Assembly: GCF_002735705.1 (NCBI RefSeq)
Contig: NZ_PDZL01000003.1
Span: forward strand, 186,001-250,000
Reading direction: 5' to 3'
DNA: 64,000 nucleotides
Source: Janthinobacterium sp. BJB426
GTDB lineage: Bacteria; Pseudomonadota; Gammaproteobacteria; Burkholderiales; Burkholderiaceae_D
The notes under the pieces: model-generated
Databases searched by the model: none
Seen by the model: the letters and a program-made list of their open reading frames with translations, nothing else
What the model was told of the DNA's origin: nothing
Translations under genes and position numbers: made by a program
Shown: in pieces, positions 26,789-37,200 of the stretch
How positions within the stretch are numbered: position 1 is the stretch's first letter
Layout of the letters: every line of letters starts with the position of its first letter

Positions 26789-28141
26789 CTAGCGCAGCAG
26801 CCGCAAACGCAAGCGCAAGCCCGGCGCCGCATCCTCGATCTCCAGGCTGCCGCCATGCAGGGCCGCGATGGCCGCCACGATGGACAGGCCCAGGCCATTG
26901 CCGGGCAAATGGCGGCTCTTGTCGAGCCGGTAAAAACGCTGCGTCAGCTTCGGCAATTCTTCCTTTGGTACGCCGGGGCCGTTGTCGCGCACGGCCAGCC
27001 AGCTACCCTGTTCATCGCTGCCGGCCGACACCTCCACCGTGGCGCCCGGCCCCGCGTACTTGATGGCGTTGTCGACCAGGCTGGCCAGGGCGCTGCCCAG
27101 CAGGTTGCGGTCGCCGCGCGCCGGCACGCCCTCGCCATACATCTGCACCAGCAGCACGCCCTGCTCGTCGGCCGTGGCTTCGTACATTTCCACGATGTCG
27201 GCGCCGATCTGCTGCAGGTCGATGTCATCGAAATTCTCCGGGCGCATGCCCGATTCGGCCGCCGCGATCTGCAGCAGCTTGTCGAACACGCGCGTCAGGT
27301 CGTCGATATCGTCGATGGCCGCCTGCGCGGCGCTCTCGTAGCCGGCCACGCCCGGCTGCTGGCGCAAGGCGCCATCGAGCTTGTTGCGGATGCGGCCCAG
27401 CGGCGTGCGCAGGTCGTGCGCGATGGCGTTCGACACGTGGCGCACGCCTTCCATCAAGTGTTCGATGCGGTCGAGCATGCGGTTGATGTCGCGGCTCAGC
27501 AAGCCGAATTCATCTTCGCTGGCGACGGGAATGCGCCGGCTCAGGTCACCGGCCTCGATTTCTCCCGCCGTGCGGCGGATCTGGCCGATGCGCGCCTCGA
27601 GCTGGCGGCGGAACAGCCACGCGCCCGCCACCACCAGCAGGATGGCCACCCCGCCGCCATAGGCCAGCGAGCGCAGCACCAGCGAGCGAATCGACTTGCC
27701 CTCTTCCATGTCACGCCCGACGAACAGGCGCGCGCCGCCCTCCAGGTCGCGGATCAGCATGCGCGCGGGCACCCGGCGTCCTTCGCGCGTGACGTCGCGG
27801 TGCAGCAAGCGGCCCACGGGGCTGTCCACGTCGGGCCAGGACGACAGATTGCCCGCCACGCGGCGGCCATCGGCGCCCACCAGCAAGAAGATCTCCGTGT
27901 CGCTGTCGGTGCGGTCGGTCAGCAGATGGGCAATTTCCGCCGTCGTGCGGCTGCTGTCACCCTGCTGGTACAGCGCGGCGAGGCGCTCCGAGAGCAGGGT
28001 CAGCTTGCGGTCCACGCTGCGATCGAGCACGCCGATGGTGCCGAAATAGAACACGGCGCAGACGATGCTGATCGAGACGACCACCAGCACGCCATAGCCG
28101 AGCGCCAGGCGGGCCGCGATCGAGCGGTGCCAGTTACGCAC
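26789..28141 (-). CDS. sensor histidine kinase (OmpR-partner type)
   Basis: The 450-residue protein has one N-terminal helix (about 13-35), a periplasmic sensor region, a second helix near 185-205 and a HAMP segment. The HisKA box HVSNAIAHDLRTPLGRIR has its phospho-acceptor near residue 241. The ATPase domain shows NAIKYAG, DNGPGVP and GNGLGLSIV. The start overlaps the end of the response regulator gene by 8 bp, so the two form one operon and a cognate pair. The signal is unknown; the periplasmic domain was not recognised. Confidence 0.92.
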   Translation of the reverse strand: MRNWHRSIAARLALGYGVLVVVSISIVCAVFYFGTIGVLDRSVDRKLTLLSERLAALYQQGDSSRTTAEIAHLLTDRTDSDTEIFLLVGADGRRVAGNLSSWPDVDSPVGRLLHRDVTREGRRVPARMLIRDLEGGARLFVGRDMEEGKSIRSLVLRSLAYGGGVAILLVVAGAWLFRRQLEARIGQIRRTAGEIEAGDLSRRIPVASEDEFGLLSRDINRMLDRIEHLMEGVRHVSNAIAHDLRTPLGRIRNKLDGALRQQPGVAGYESAAQAAIDDIDDLTRVFDKLLQIAAAESGMRPENFDDIDLQQIGADIVEMYEATADEQGVLLVQMYGEGVPARGDRNLLGSALASLVDNAIKYAGPGATVEVSAGSDEQGSWLAVRDNGPGVPKEELPKLTQRFYRLDKSRHLPGNGLGLSIVAAIAALHGGSLEIEDAAPGLRLRLRLLR

Positions 28142-28820
28142 TGTCGATCACGCCCAGGGTGTAGCCAACGCCGCGCACCGTGTGAATCAGCGGCGGCGAA
28201 AATTCCTTGTCCACCTTGGTGCGCAAACGGCTTACCTGCACGTCGATGACGTTCGTCTGCGGGTCAAAATGGTAGTCCCACACGGCTTCGAGCAGCATGG
28301 CGCGCGTGACGGACTGGCCCTGGTGGCGCATCAGGTATTCCAGCAGGCGAAATTCGCGCGGCTGCAGGGCGATTTGCCGGTTGGCGCGCGTCACGCGCAT
28401 GGTGCGCATGTCGAGCACCAGGTCGGCTACCTGCAGCTGCGTCGATTCGGGCACGGGCGCGGCGCGCCGCAGCAGTGCCTCGATGCGCGCCAGCAGTTCG
28501 GCGATGGCGAACGGCTTTGACAGGTAATCGTCGCCGCCGCTGCGCAGGCCGCGCACGCGCTCGTCGACGCTGGACAGGGCCGACAGCACCAGCACGGGCG
28601 TGTTGCGGCCCAAGCCGCGCAGGCGCGCGACGATGGCCAGGCCGTCGATCTCGCCGGGCAGCAGCCGGTCGAGCACCAGCGCATCCCAGTCTTCGCCGCA
28701 GGCCAGGCGCATGCCGTCGATGCCATTGTCGCAGGCGGTGACGTCGTGGCCAGCCTCGCGCAGGCCGGCACAGATATAGCGGGAAGTTTCAGCTTCGTCT
28801 TCGATGACCAGGCAGCGCAC
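28134..28820 (-). CDS. OmpR/PhoB-family response regulator
   Basis: The likely start is the GTG at 28820 (AAGGA upstream), giving MRCLVIEDEAETSR and 228 residues; the open frame upstream carries no REC sequence. The receiver domain has the acidic pair EDE near 7-9, phospho-acceptor Asp51 in LVLDRLLPG and the switch lysine in LSKPF. The C-terminal winged helix includes LQPREFRLLEYLMRHQGQ and VSRLRTKVD. It is the partner of the kinase that overlaps its 3' end. No target operator was found. Confidence 0.93.
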   Translation of the reverse strand: MRCLVIEDEAETSRYICAGLREAGHDVTACDNGIDGMRLACGEDWDALVLDRLLPGEIDGLAIVARLRGLGRNTPVLVLSALSSVDERVRGLRSGGDDYLSKPFAIAELLARIEALLRRAAPVPESTQLQVADLVLDMRTMRVTRANRQIALQPREFRLLEYLMRHQGQSVTRAMLLEAVWDYHFDPQTNVIDVQVSRLRTKVDKEFSPPLIHTVRGVGYTLGVIDSA

Positions 28821-29077
28821 GGGAGTTCCTTGTAAAGATCGGGACAGCAAACATGCGCAGCATACGCCAGGCGCGCGCCACTTGCCAGCCCCGCCGCGTG
28901 CGGCGCGCGATGACAGGGTCGGGTACAATACAGCCTCGACAATGTTTGGCCGCGCCCGCGCGCGCATGCTGATGTGCGCATGTTTTCGGCGCCTCCCGGC
29001 TTGCCGCGGCCTGCAAACCACCACTGCCACTAACGAATATCAGGCGCGCCTGGCGCGCGCCAAAAACCAATACAGCC

Positions 29078-29848
29078 ATGAAATCGACCCACTCTCTCGC
29101 ACTGGCGCTGGCCATGACCTGCGGCAGCGCCGCCGCCGCAGACACCAAGCAAAGCATGCTGTTCGATGAAATCCCCATCGGCAGCTGGAGCACCTCCGCC
29201 GAACTGGGCGCCATCACCACCTCGGGCAACACGGTCGGCACCTCCGTCACGGGCAAGATCGACGCGCGCCAGGAACTCGATGACTGGAGCAACCAGTACA
29301 TCTTCAGCGGCTACTTCAAGGAAGACGAAACAACCAACGACGACGGCGAGAAAGTGCGCGAACGCTCGGCCGAACGCTTTTCCGCCTCCGCCAAGGCCGC
29401 CTACAAGCTGATGGCCGACCATGAAAAACTGTTCGTGCTGGCCTCGCACGTGAACGACAAGTTCGGCGCCTACACCAAGTACTCGACCCTGGCCGTCGGT
29501 CATGGCTCGCGCTGGTACCAGTCCAGCGACAAGAGCGTCGACGTGGAAGTCGGTCCTGGCTATTTCAGCGGCACCAACGACGCGGGCGAATCGGAACACG
29601 GCCTGACGGTGCGCGGCGCGGCCGCCATGAAGTGGAAGATCAGCCAGTCAGCCATGTTTACGCAGACGATCAGCGTGGAACGGGGCACATCGAATACGCA
29701 CTCGATCGCCGAAACAGCGCTCAGCACCAAGATCAACGGCACCATGCAGATGAAGGCCGCCTTCAGCGCCCGCAACGACACGCGCGTACCGGATGACAAG
29801 AAGAACACGGATACGCAAACGTCGCTGACCCTGGTCTACTCGTTCTGA
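29078..29848 (+). CDS. DUF481 (YdiY-like) outer-membrane protein
   Basis: This 256-residue protein has a clear Sec signal peptide (MKSTHSLALALAMTCGSAAAA) and a mature part of alternating hydrophobic strands starting GSWSTSAELGAITTSGNTVG, the usual DUF481 beginning. It ends with an aromatic residue (SLTLVYSF), as expected for a BAM-assembled beta-barrel. E. coli YdiY-type proteins are outer-membrane proteins of unknown or acid-related role. The lipoprotein hydrolase gene follows after only 1 bp, so they are likely cotranscribed. Confidence 0.85.
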   Translation: MKSTHSLALALAMTCGSAAAADTKQSMLFDEIPIGSWSTSAELGAITTSGNTVGTSVTGKIDARQELDDWSNQYIFSGYFKEDETTNDDGEKVRERSAERFSASAKAAYKLMADHEKLFVLASHVNDKFGAYTKYSTLAVGHGSRWYQSSDKSVDVEVGPGYFSGTNDAGESEHGLTVRGAAAMKWKISQSAMFTQTISVERGTSNTHSIAETALSTKINGTMQMKAAFSARNDTRVPDDKKNTDTQTSLTLVYSF

Positions 29849-29849
29849 G

Positions 29850-31733
29850 ATGCCGGCCACGCTGATGCGGCGCTTGCGCCTGGGCGCCCTGCTCTGTGCC
29901 GCGGCGCTGCTGAGCGGCTGCGCCGCCGTCACCGTCAGCGCCATTTCTCCAGCCGACTACCTGCAGCAGCGGCGCGGCGACATCCTCACCACGGGCAAAC
30001 TCAGCGCCTCGGCCAGCGACGTGCTGCGCATCATCGGCAGCGACATCGCCGCCTGCGAAGCCAATACGGGCAGCTGCCGCGCCGACCTGGCCCGTTCCGA
30101 GCTGCTCAGCGACGAGCAGCGCCTGGCCACCCTGTCCGAACTGTGGCTGGAAAGCGCGCTGGCGGAAGAAAAACAGGGCGGCCACCCGAGTGCGGAAACG
30201 CTGGCCGCCTGGCTCGAATCGGCCCGCTATGCGTATGCCTACCTGTTCTACACGACGCGCACGCCGGGCCAGCGCGCCTTCGAAGAACGCCAGACGCAAA
30301 TCCGCGACTACTATAACTACGCCGTGCAAAAAGCCGTCGGCAACCTGTTCCGCCACCGGGGCGAATACCGCCCGGACGGCCATGTGATCCGCGTCGCCGG
30401 CTGGCAGATCGACAGCGAATTGTCGGCCCTGCGCCTGCCCGACGACGGCACCCTGCCGGAAGAACTGCTGCCGGCCACCTCGCTGTCGTTTTCCGGCCTG
30501 CGCAATGTGTACCGGCGCGACGGCTTCGGCGCCGACCTGGTGGCCGTCATGCCCAAGCCCCAGGCCTCGAAAGGCGAGTATGTGCCCTATCAGGAAACCC
30601 GCTTCCCCGTCGTCACGGCGCTGATCCGCTTCGACGGCAACAGCCTGCAGGAAGTGCTGGCCACGCAGCAACTGCTGGTGATGCTGGTCGACCCGACGCG
30701 TAGCGAATCGACGCGCATGGCAGGCCAGGAACTGCCCGTGGCCGCCAATTTCACGGCCGGCTATGGTTTGTGGCTGGCCCGTTCCGGCTTCGGCGTGCAA
30801 GCGCTGCGCACGCTGTTCGGCCGCGCCGACGGCATCTCGCGCCCGCAGGTGCACCTGATGCAGCCCTACGACCCGAACAAGCGCACCATCGTCATGCTGC
30901 ACGGCCTGGCCAGCAGCCCGGAAGCGTGGATCAATGTGGCGAATGAACTGATGGGCGACGAGCAGCTGCGCCGCCGCTACCAGATCTGGCAAGTGTACTA
31001 CCCGAGCAATGCGCCGCTGGCGGCCAACAACGCCGCCATCCGCAAGGCACTGAACGCGACGCTGGCCCAGTTCGACCCTTCGGCCAAGGCCGACGCGGCC
31101 AACGACATGGTCTTGATCGGCCACAGTATGGGCGGCGTGCTGGCGCGCCTGATGGTCTCCGACGCCAGCAACACCCTGCTCGACGCCATCACGGAAGAAT
31201 ACAATTTGAAGGGCAAGAAGGCGGAAAAAGTGCGCGCCGGCCTGGCGCCTTACCTCAATTTCACAGCCATGCCGCAAGTGAACCGCGCCATCTTCATCGC
31301 CGCGCCGCACCGCGGCACCTCGTTCGCCAACCACAAGGTGGCGCGCTGGATCGCCAACCTGATCACACTGCCCATCAACATGCTCGACCAGTTGTCCGAC
31401 GCGGCCGGCAGCCTGGCGCAGCTCGACACGGGCAGCAGCGAACCGCTGCGCATCCCCAACAGCATCGATAACCTCAGCGACAAGGACCCGTTCGTGCGCC
31501 TGGTGGCCGACCTGCCCATCAGTCCGAACGTGCGCTACTACTCGATCATGGGCAACGACACGCCGGAGCTGCCCCTGGCGGAATCGAGCGACGGCGTGGT
31601 GCCCTACGCCAGCGCCCACCTCGACGGCGCCCTGTCGGAAAAAGTCATCCCTTCGTGGCACAGCGTGCAGGAAAGTCCGCAGGCGATTCTGGAGATACGG
31701 CGGATTTTGCGGCTGCCTGACACCTTGCCCTGA
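29850..31733 (+). CDS. lipoprotein alpha/beta-hydrolase (lipase/esterase-like)
   Basis: The 627-residue protein begins with a basic stretch, a hydrophobic core and the lipobox LLSGC near residue 23, predicting a lipid-anchored envelope protein. About 330 residues of unassigned sequence follow. The C-terminal hydrolase has the oxyanion-hole segment MLHGLASSPEAW and nucleophile motif GHSMGG with Ser426. A probable catalytic His lies in IPSWHSVQESP near the end. Family members hydrolyse esters or lipids; the substrate is unknown. The immediate link to the DUF481 gene suggests a shared envelope role. Confidence 0.85.
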   Translation: MPATLMRRLRLGALLCAAALLSGCAAVTVSAISPADYLQQRRGDILTTGKLSASASDVLRIIGSDIAACEANTGSCRADLARSELLSDEQRLATLSELWLESALAEEKQGGHPSAETLAAWLESARYAYAYLFYTTRTPGQRAFEERQTQIRDYYNYAVQKAVGNLFRHRGEYRPDGHVIRVAGWQIDSELSALRLPDDGTLPEELLPATSLSFSGLRNVYRRDGFGADLVAVMPKPQASKGEYVPYQETRFPVVTALIRFDGNSLQEVLATQQLLVMLVDPTRSESTRMAGQELPVAANFTAGYGLWLARSGFGVQALRTLFGRADGISRPQVHLMQPYDPNKRTIVMLHGLASSPEAWINVANELMGDEQLRRRYQIWQVYYPSNAPLAANNAAIRKALNATLAQFDPSAKADAANDMVLIGHSMGGVLARLMVSDASNTLLDAITEEYNLKGKKAEKVRAGLAPYLNFTAMPQVNRAIFIAAPHRGTSFANHKVARWIANLITLPINMLDQLSDAAGSLAQLDTGSSEPLRIPNSIDNLSDKDPFVRLVADLPISPNVRYYSIMGNDTPELPLAESSDGVVPYASAHLDGALSEKVIPSWHSVQESPQAILEIRRILRLPDTLP

Positions 31734-31796
31734 TGCACTTGGCATTCTTTCCGCATGCTTTATCGCTGGATACGAAAGTTACATCGCATGATAAAG

Positions 31797-31825
31797 TTGC
31801 GAAACATGAGAATCTTGTATATAGT
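31797..31825 (+). promoter_or_regulatory. predicted sigma-70 promoter of the RES toxin-antitoxin pair
   Basis: TTGCGA (31797-31802) and TATAGT (31820-31825) are separated by 17 bp, in an AT-rich stretch just upstream of the antitoxin ATG at 31858. Confidence 0.55.
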
Positions 31826-31857
31826 GTTCTTTACCACGCTACTGCAAAGGAATCATC

Positions 31858-32502
31858 ATGACAGCGCATCTGCATCACGATACTCTGGCGCCCGAGCTTC
31901 AGGCATTAACGGATAACGACCTGCGGGTGGTGGAACAATTCTCGCGCCTCGTGACCGCACAGCTCGACATACTGGCGCAAGGGCCCGAGCGCCCGCGCCT
32001 GATCGACCTGGCCACGCGCGCGCTCCATGAGGCGCGCGCCTCGCTGGGCGCCCCGCCGCCGCTCACGCCGCTCCAGCTCCCAGGGTCAAAACTCAAGGTA
32101 TCCGATGTCATCGGACAAGGATGGGTGGAACTGTCGCAGGCGTCGCTGTATCGCTCGGTGGAAAACAATCGGTTTTATTGCGTGACGCCCAAGGGGCGCA
32201 GTATCGGCAAGGAATTTCCTGCATGGCAATTTGTCCAGCCCGTACCGGAACTGATCGCGCCGGTACTGGCCATCCTTGCCGGCCAGCCCAGCAGTGAAAT
32301 CCATGCCTTCTGGGTCAGTGGTGCAGACGAACTCAATGAACTGTCGCCAGCAGAGATGCTTGCGGGCAAATCGTTCGAGACGCGGGCCGAAATCCATCCA
32401 GGCCAGCAGGCGCTGCTGAATCTGCCGGCAAACGAGAGATTGCGCAAGGTGCTTGCGGTGGCGAAATGGCAGCATAGGGGGATGGCTGACATCGTAGGTT
32501 AA
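31858..32502 (+). CDS. Xre/MbcA/ParS-like antitoxin of a RES-type pair
   Basis: The 214-residue protein has AAGGA before its ATG. A central region (KVSDVIGQGWVELSQASLYRSVENNRFYCVTPKGR) looks like a DNA-reading helix-turn-helix with wing. The C-terminal region (FPAWQFVQPVPELIAPVLAIL onward) resembles the toxin-binding domain of Xre/MbcA/ParS antitoxins. The stop is one base before the toxin ATG, the usual antitoxin-first order. It is longer than most antitoxins of this class (about 120-150) because of an 80-residue N-terminal segment of unknown role. It should neutralise the toxin and repress the promoter upstream. Confidence 0.7.
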   Translation: MTAHLHHDTLAPELQALTDNDLRVVEQFSRLVTAQLDILAQGPERPRLIDLATRALHEARASLGAPPPLTPLQLPGSKLKVSDVIGQGWVELSQASLYRSVENNRFYCVTPKGRSIGKEFPAWQFVQPVPELIAPVLAILAGQPSSEIHAFWVSGADELNELSPAEMLAGKSFETRAEIHPGQQALLNLPANERLRKVLAVAKWQHRGMADIVG

Positions 32503-32503
32503 C

Positions 32504-33184
32504 ATGCAACTCGGACATACAACGTCCCCCGTCCCGCCGGACATGGCTGCGCGCCTGCCGGCATTGACATCGTTGCGCGTTGAATTATTAAGCAATCTTG
32601 CCACCCATCAAGCAGGCCAACCCTTGGTACGCGCAGCGTGGAACGCGGCATCCGTCTGGCCCGCGAAGGTCGAACGCACCTACCGCTTCGGCCCGCCCGC
32701 CGAGCCGGCTGACTCAAACGGTTTCCCCTATCACTGGATATATATCGCGGAAGATACCTGCACGGCAGCATGGGAAGCCCAGCTTTGCCGCAACGACGTC
32801 ACGCGCCCGGGCACGTTTTACATCGCGCATGGCGCGCAACAAGCGCTGATCGCGACCTTGTCATTCAGCGCCCCGCTGCAATTGCTCGATCTGACAGGGC
32901 TGGCCGCCAGCCGGCTCGGTATTTTTGACCAATTGCGCAGCCCCGATCACGGCTGGTGCCAATGGCTGGGCTGGCAGCTGGATCAGATCATCGCACAGGA
33001 AGCCGGCGCGATTCACGGTTTCATGTATCCATCGCGCCGCCAGCCCGGCAAACTAGCTTATGGCATTTCATCGCGCCACATGGCAACCTTGGGCCAGGCC
33101 ATGGCGTGCTCACAGCTGCCATTCGGCGACACTGAGGCATACTCACGCTTGCTGTGCGATCGCCTGCGCGTGGATCCGCCCTGA
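32504..33184 (+). CDS. RES-domain toxin (predicted NAD+-degrading)
   Basis: The 226-residue protein contains the three residues that name the family: Arg61 in RTYRFGPP, Glu91 in the IAEDTCTAAWEAQL helix and Ser177 in GFMYPSRR. Known RES toxins consume NAD+ or transfer ADP-ribose, stopping growth until the antitoxin returns. It follows the antitoxin by one base, so its translation is probably coupled. The first 50 residues are an extension not needed for the core fold. The pair looks intact. Confidence 0.8.
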   Translation: MQLGHTTSPVPPDMAARLPALTSLRVELLSNLATHQAGQPLVRAAWNAASVWPAKVERTYRFGPPAEPADSNGFPYHWIYIAEDTCTAAWEAQLCRNDVTRPGTFYIAHGAQQALIATLSFSAPLQLLDLTGLAASRLGIFDQLRSPDHGWCQWLGWQLDQIIAQEAGAIHGFMYPSRRQPGKLAYGISSRHMATLGQAMACSQLPFGDTEAYSRLLCDRLRVDPP

Positions 33185-33195
33185 CCTGAGGCGCC

Positions 33196-34191
33196 CTACA
33201 CCGGCTCGCGCCACTTGTCCTTGATCTCCAGCATCGCTGGCAGCTGTTCCACAAACAGCGCCAGCAGGTCCGGGTCGAAGTGCGTGCCGCTGTCGCGCTG
33301 CATGGTGGCGATGGCTTCGTCGATGGTCCAGGCGCGCTTGTACGGGCGTTCGCTGGTGAGGGCGTCGAAGACGTCGGCGATGGCGACGATGCGGCCTTCG
33401 TGGGGGATTTCGTCGCCTTTCAAGCCTTGCGGATAGCCGCTGCCATCCCATTTTTCGTGGTGCGTCAGGGCGATGGTTCGCGCCATTTTGAGCAGGCCGC
33501 CCGCGTGCTCGCCGATGATGGCCGCGCCGATTTCCGCGTGGCGGCGCATGACTTGCCATTCGTCCGCATCGAGCTTGCCCGGCTTTTGCAGGATGGCGTC
33601 GGGGATGCCGATCTTGCCCACGTCGTGCATGGGCGCCGCATTCAATAAATCTTCCGCCCTGGCCGCGCTGTAGCCGGCCGCCAGTGCCAGCTGGCGCGCG
33701 TAATAGCTCATGCGGATGACGTGCATGCCCGTCTCGTTGTCCTTGTATTCGGCCGCCTGGCCCAGGGTCTGGATCACCTGCAGGCGCGAGCGGCGCAATT
33801 CCTCGGCGTCCACCAGCGACAGATGCGTGCGCACGCGGGCGCGCACGATGGGCGGACTGACAGGTTTCGTGATGTAGTCGACGGCGCCGGCGTCGAAACC
33901 GTCCGCCTCGTCCTTCACGTCGCACAGTGCCGTCACAAAAATGACGGGGATGGACGCGGTGGCCGGCATGGCCTTCAATTGGCGGCACACTTCATAGCCC
34001 GTCATGGCGGGCATCATGATGTCGAGCAGGATCAGTTCGACGGGATTGTTCTGCGCCAGTTCCAGCGCCTTCTCGCCATCCTTCGCATACAGCAGGCGGT
34101 AATCGTCCTGCAAAATCTGGCGCAGCACCTGCAGATTCGTCGCTTCATCGTCGACCAGCAGCAGGATCGGTTTGTCTTCGTGTAAGGTCAT
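33196..34191 (-). CDS. HD-GYP response regulator (c-di-GMP phosphodiesterase)
   Basis: The start at 34191 (MTLHEDKPILLLVDDE) gives 331 residues. The N-terminal receiver has phospho-acceptor Asp57 in LILLDIMMP and the lysine in YITKP. The C-terminal HD-GYP domain has the metal motif MHDVGKIG (His189-Asp190) and the signature HHEKWDGSGYP near 244-254, with later metal-ligand motifs, so it should be active in degrading cyclic di-GMP. It lies 13 bp downstream of the large MHYT hybrid kinase, its probable phosphodonor. Confidence 0.93.
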   Translation of the reverse strand: MTLHEDKPILLLVDDEATNLQVLRQILQDDYRLLYAKDGEKALELAQNNPVELILLDIMMPAMTGYEVCRQLKAMPATASIPVIFVTALCDVKDEADGFDAGAVDYITKPVSPPIVRARVRTHLSLVDAEELRRSRLQVIQTLGQAAEYKDNETGMHVIRMSYYARQLALAAGYSAARAEDLLNAAPMHDVGKIGIPDAILQKPGKLDADEWQVMRRHAEIGAAIIGEHAGGLLKMARTIALTHHEKWDGSGYPQGLKGDEIPHEGRIVAIADVFDALTSERPYKRAWTIDEAIATMQRDSGTHFDPDLLALFVEQLPAMLEIKDKWREPV

Positions 34192-34204
34192 CGTTAGCCC
34201 AATA

Positions 34205-37200
34205 TCAGGAAAGGTCGGCCGGCGCTGGCGCTTCCAGCCATGCCAGCAGCTGGCGCAGCACGCCCGCGGCGCGCGCAAATTCAAAGTCGTCGATGGCGCT
34301 GGCCAGCGCCTGCAGGCGCGGCTGCTGACCGTGCGGCGCCAGCACGGCAGCAATCTGCGCCATCAAGGCGTCGTCCAGCTGTCCGCCTTCCAGGCTGGCG
34401 ATGGCTTGCCGCAGCAAGGCGCCCGCAGCGGAGGCATCGAGGGGCGCGCTGGCGGCCGGCGCCGCCATGGCCACGGCGGGCAGGCCCACCTCTTCCAGCT
34501 CGCCGGCCAGTGCCATGAAGGCGGCCGCCAGCTGCACCAGCAATTCCGTCACCGGCAACTGGCGCGCGATGGCTTGCTCGATGCGTCCCAGCAGGCTTTC
34601 AAGCTGCACCAGGCACAGGTTGCCCGCCGCGCCCTTGATACGGTGCAGCAGATGGCCGGCCACGCTGCTGCCGCCGCGTTCCAGTTCCGCCGCCAGCATG
34701 GCGGCGCAATCGCCATTGGCCTGCACGAAACGGCCAATCGCGCGCTGCAAGGCTTCGCGTCCGCCCCACAGGGCGATGCCGCGCTGCCAGTCGACCTGGC
34801 CGGACGCCACTCTCGCCGCCGCGCCCGATGCCGGCGGCGGCATGGCCACGGCGATATCGAGCAGGCGGGCGATTTCCGCCGTCAGCTTGTGCATTTCCAG
34901 CGGCTTCGAAGCAAAGCCGTTCATGCCGGCCGTCTGCGCGGCGCGCCGGTCCTGTTCCAGCACGCTGGCCGTCAGGGCGATGATGGGTGTCGCCTTCAGG
35001 CCCTGCTCGCGCTCGAATACGCGGATCAGGCGCGTCGCTTCCAGGCCATCCATGCGCGGCATCTGCACGTCCATCAGGACGATGTCGAAACTGCCCTTGC
35101 TGAACTCGCGCACGGCGCTCTCGCCATCGCTGGCGGCGATCACCTGGTGGCCGGCCGCGCCCAGACTGATCAACAGCAGCTCCACGTTCTGCGGCACGTC
35201 GTCGGCCGCCAGGATGCGCAGCGGCGGCAAGGCCACCACGGGCTGCTCGCTGCGGCGCGCCACGGCCTTGCCCGGCGCCAGCGGCAGCAGCACGTGGAAC
35301 ACGCTGCCCACGCCCAGGGTGCTTTCCACCGTGATGGTGCCCCCCATCAGCTCGACCAGCTGCAGCGAAATCGTCGTGCCCAGTCCTGTGCCGCCAAAGC
35401 GCCGGCTCATCGAGGAATCGGCTTGCGTAAACGGGGCAAAGATTTTATCCAGGCGGTCGGCCGGGATGCCGATGCCCGTGTCGTGCACGGCGATATGCAC
35501 CTGCTCGCCCTGCATGTCGACAGCCACGCGCACATGGCCCACTTCCGTGAACTTGACGGCGTTGCCGATCAAGTTCGTCAGCACCTGCTGCACCCGGCGC
35601 GCGTCGCCCAGGAAGAACTGGCCCATGCCGGGATCGACATCGACATGCAGCACCAGGTCGCGCGCATGCGCCGTGACGCGCAGGGACGCGGCCACGTGAT
35701 CGACCAGGTCGGGCAGCGAGAAGTCCACCAGTTCCAGCTCGGTGGCGCCCTTTTCCAGTTTGGCCGTGTCGAGGATGTCGTTGAGCAGCTCGAGCAGCGA
35801 ACGGGCGGACTGGCGCACCGTGCCCAGGTGGCGGCGCTGCAGGCTGTCCAGGGCGGTCCCCAGCAGCACTTCCGTGAAGCCGATGATGGCGTTCATCGGC
35901 GTGCGGATTTCATGGCTCATGTTGGCCAGGAAGCTGGTCTTCGATTCGGCGGCCAGCTCGGCGCGGTCTTTCGCTGCGCGCAGGTTTTCCTGCATGGCGC
36001 GCCGTTCGCTCACGTCCGTGGCCAGCTTGACCACCTTGAACGGCTTGCCGTCCGTGTTGAAGATCGGGTTGTACGAGGCCTGTATCCACACTTCGCGGCC
36101 ATCCTTGCCGATGCGCTTGTACTCGCCCGTATTGAATTCACCTTGCGCCAGGTGCTGCCAGAATGCGATGTAATCGGGCGAGGTCACATAGCCCGCCTCG
36201 CAGAAAATGCTGTGGTGCAGGCCCAGCACGTCGTCGAGCCGGTAGCCGACCAGGTCGAGGAAGTTCTGGTTGACCGCCAGGATGCGCCCCTGCAGGTCGA
36301 ACTCCGCAACGGCCGTCGCGCGCGAGATGGCCGTCACCTTGCCTTCGTATTCGGCGTTGCGCAATTCGCTTTCCGTGATGTCGAGGATGACGCCGTCGAT
36401 CCAGCGCACCACGCCGTCGTTATCGAGCACGGGGCCGCTGCTTTCGCGCACCCAGCGCTCGCGCCCGTCGCGGTGGATCATGCGGTAGACGTTCTCGAAG
36501 TCGCGCTTTTCGCCGGCCGCCTGCACGCAGGTGTCGTTGACGCGCTGGCGGTCGTCCGGGTGCACCAGGTCGAACAGCCTGACGCGCCCTTCGGCGAAGT
36601 CCTGCGGCATCCAGCCCGTCAGGTTGAAAACGGCGTCGCTGATGAAGATCATCTTCCATTCGGGCGCGAAGCTGCAGTGGAAGGATACGCCGGGGATATT
36701 GCGGATCAGGGTGCGGTACTGGCGCTCGCTGTCTTTCAGCGCCTGCTCCATGCTGCGCGACGAGCGCATGTCCGTGACAAACGCCACGAACAGGGGCTGG
36801 CCCGGCGTGTCGATCTTGCCGATCGCCACGCGCATGGGCAGCACCGTGCCATCCTTGTGGCAGCCATCGAGTTCGCGTCCACTGTCGAGGATACGCGAGG
36901 CGCCCGTTTCCAGGTAGTCGCGCAGATAGCCCTCGTACTCGGCCGCGTCGGCCTGCTGCAGCAGCACGCTGGCGTCGCGCCCCACGATATCCGCTTCGCG
37001 CCAGCCGAACAGGCTTTCCGCGGCCGGATTGAAGGAGCGCACCTTGCCCTGGCCATCGATGGTGATCAAGCCGTCGGCCGCCGTATCGACAATGGCGCGC
37101 AGGCGCGATTCGCTGGCATTCGCATGACGCAGCAGCTGGCGGTAGCGCAGCAAGCCGTTCGCGGCGGCCACGAAGACGGTCAGGGTGACGGTGATCAGGG

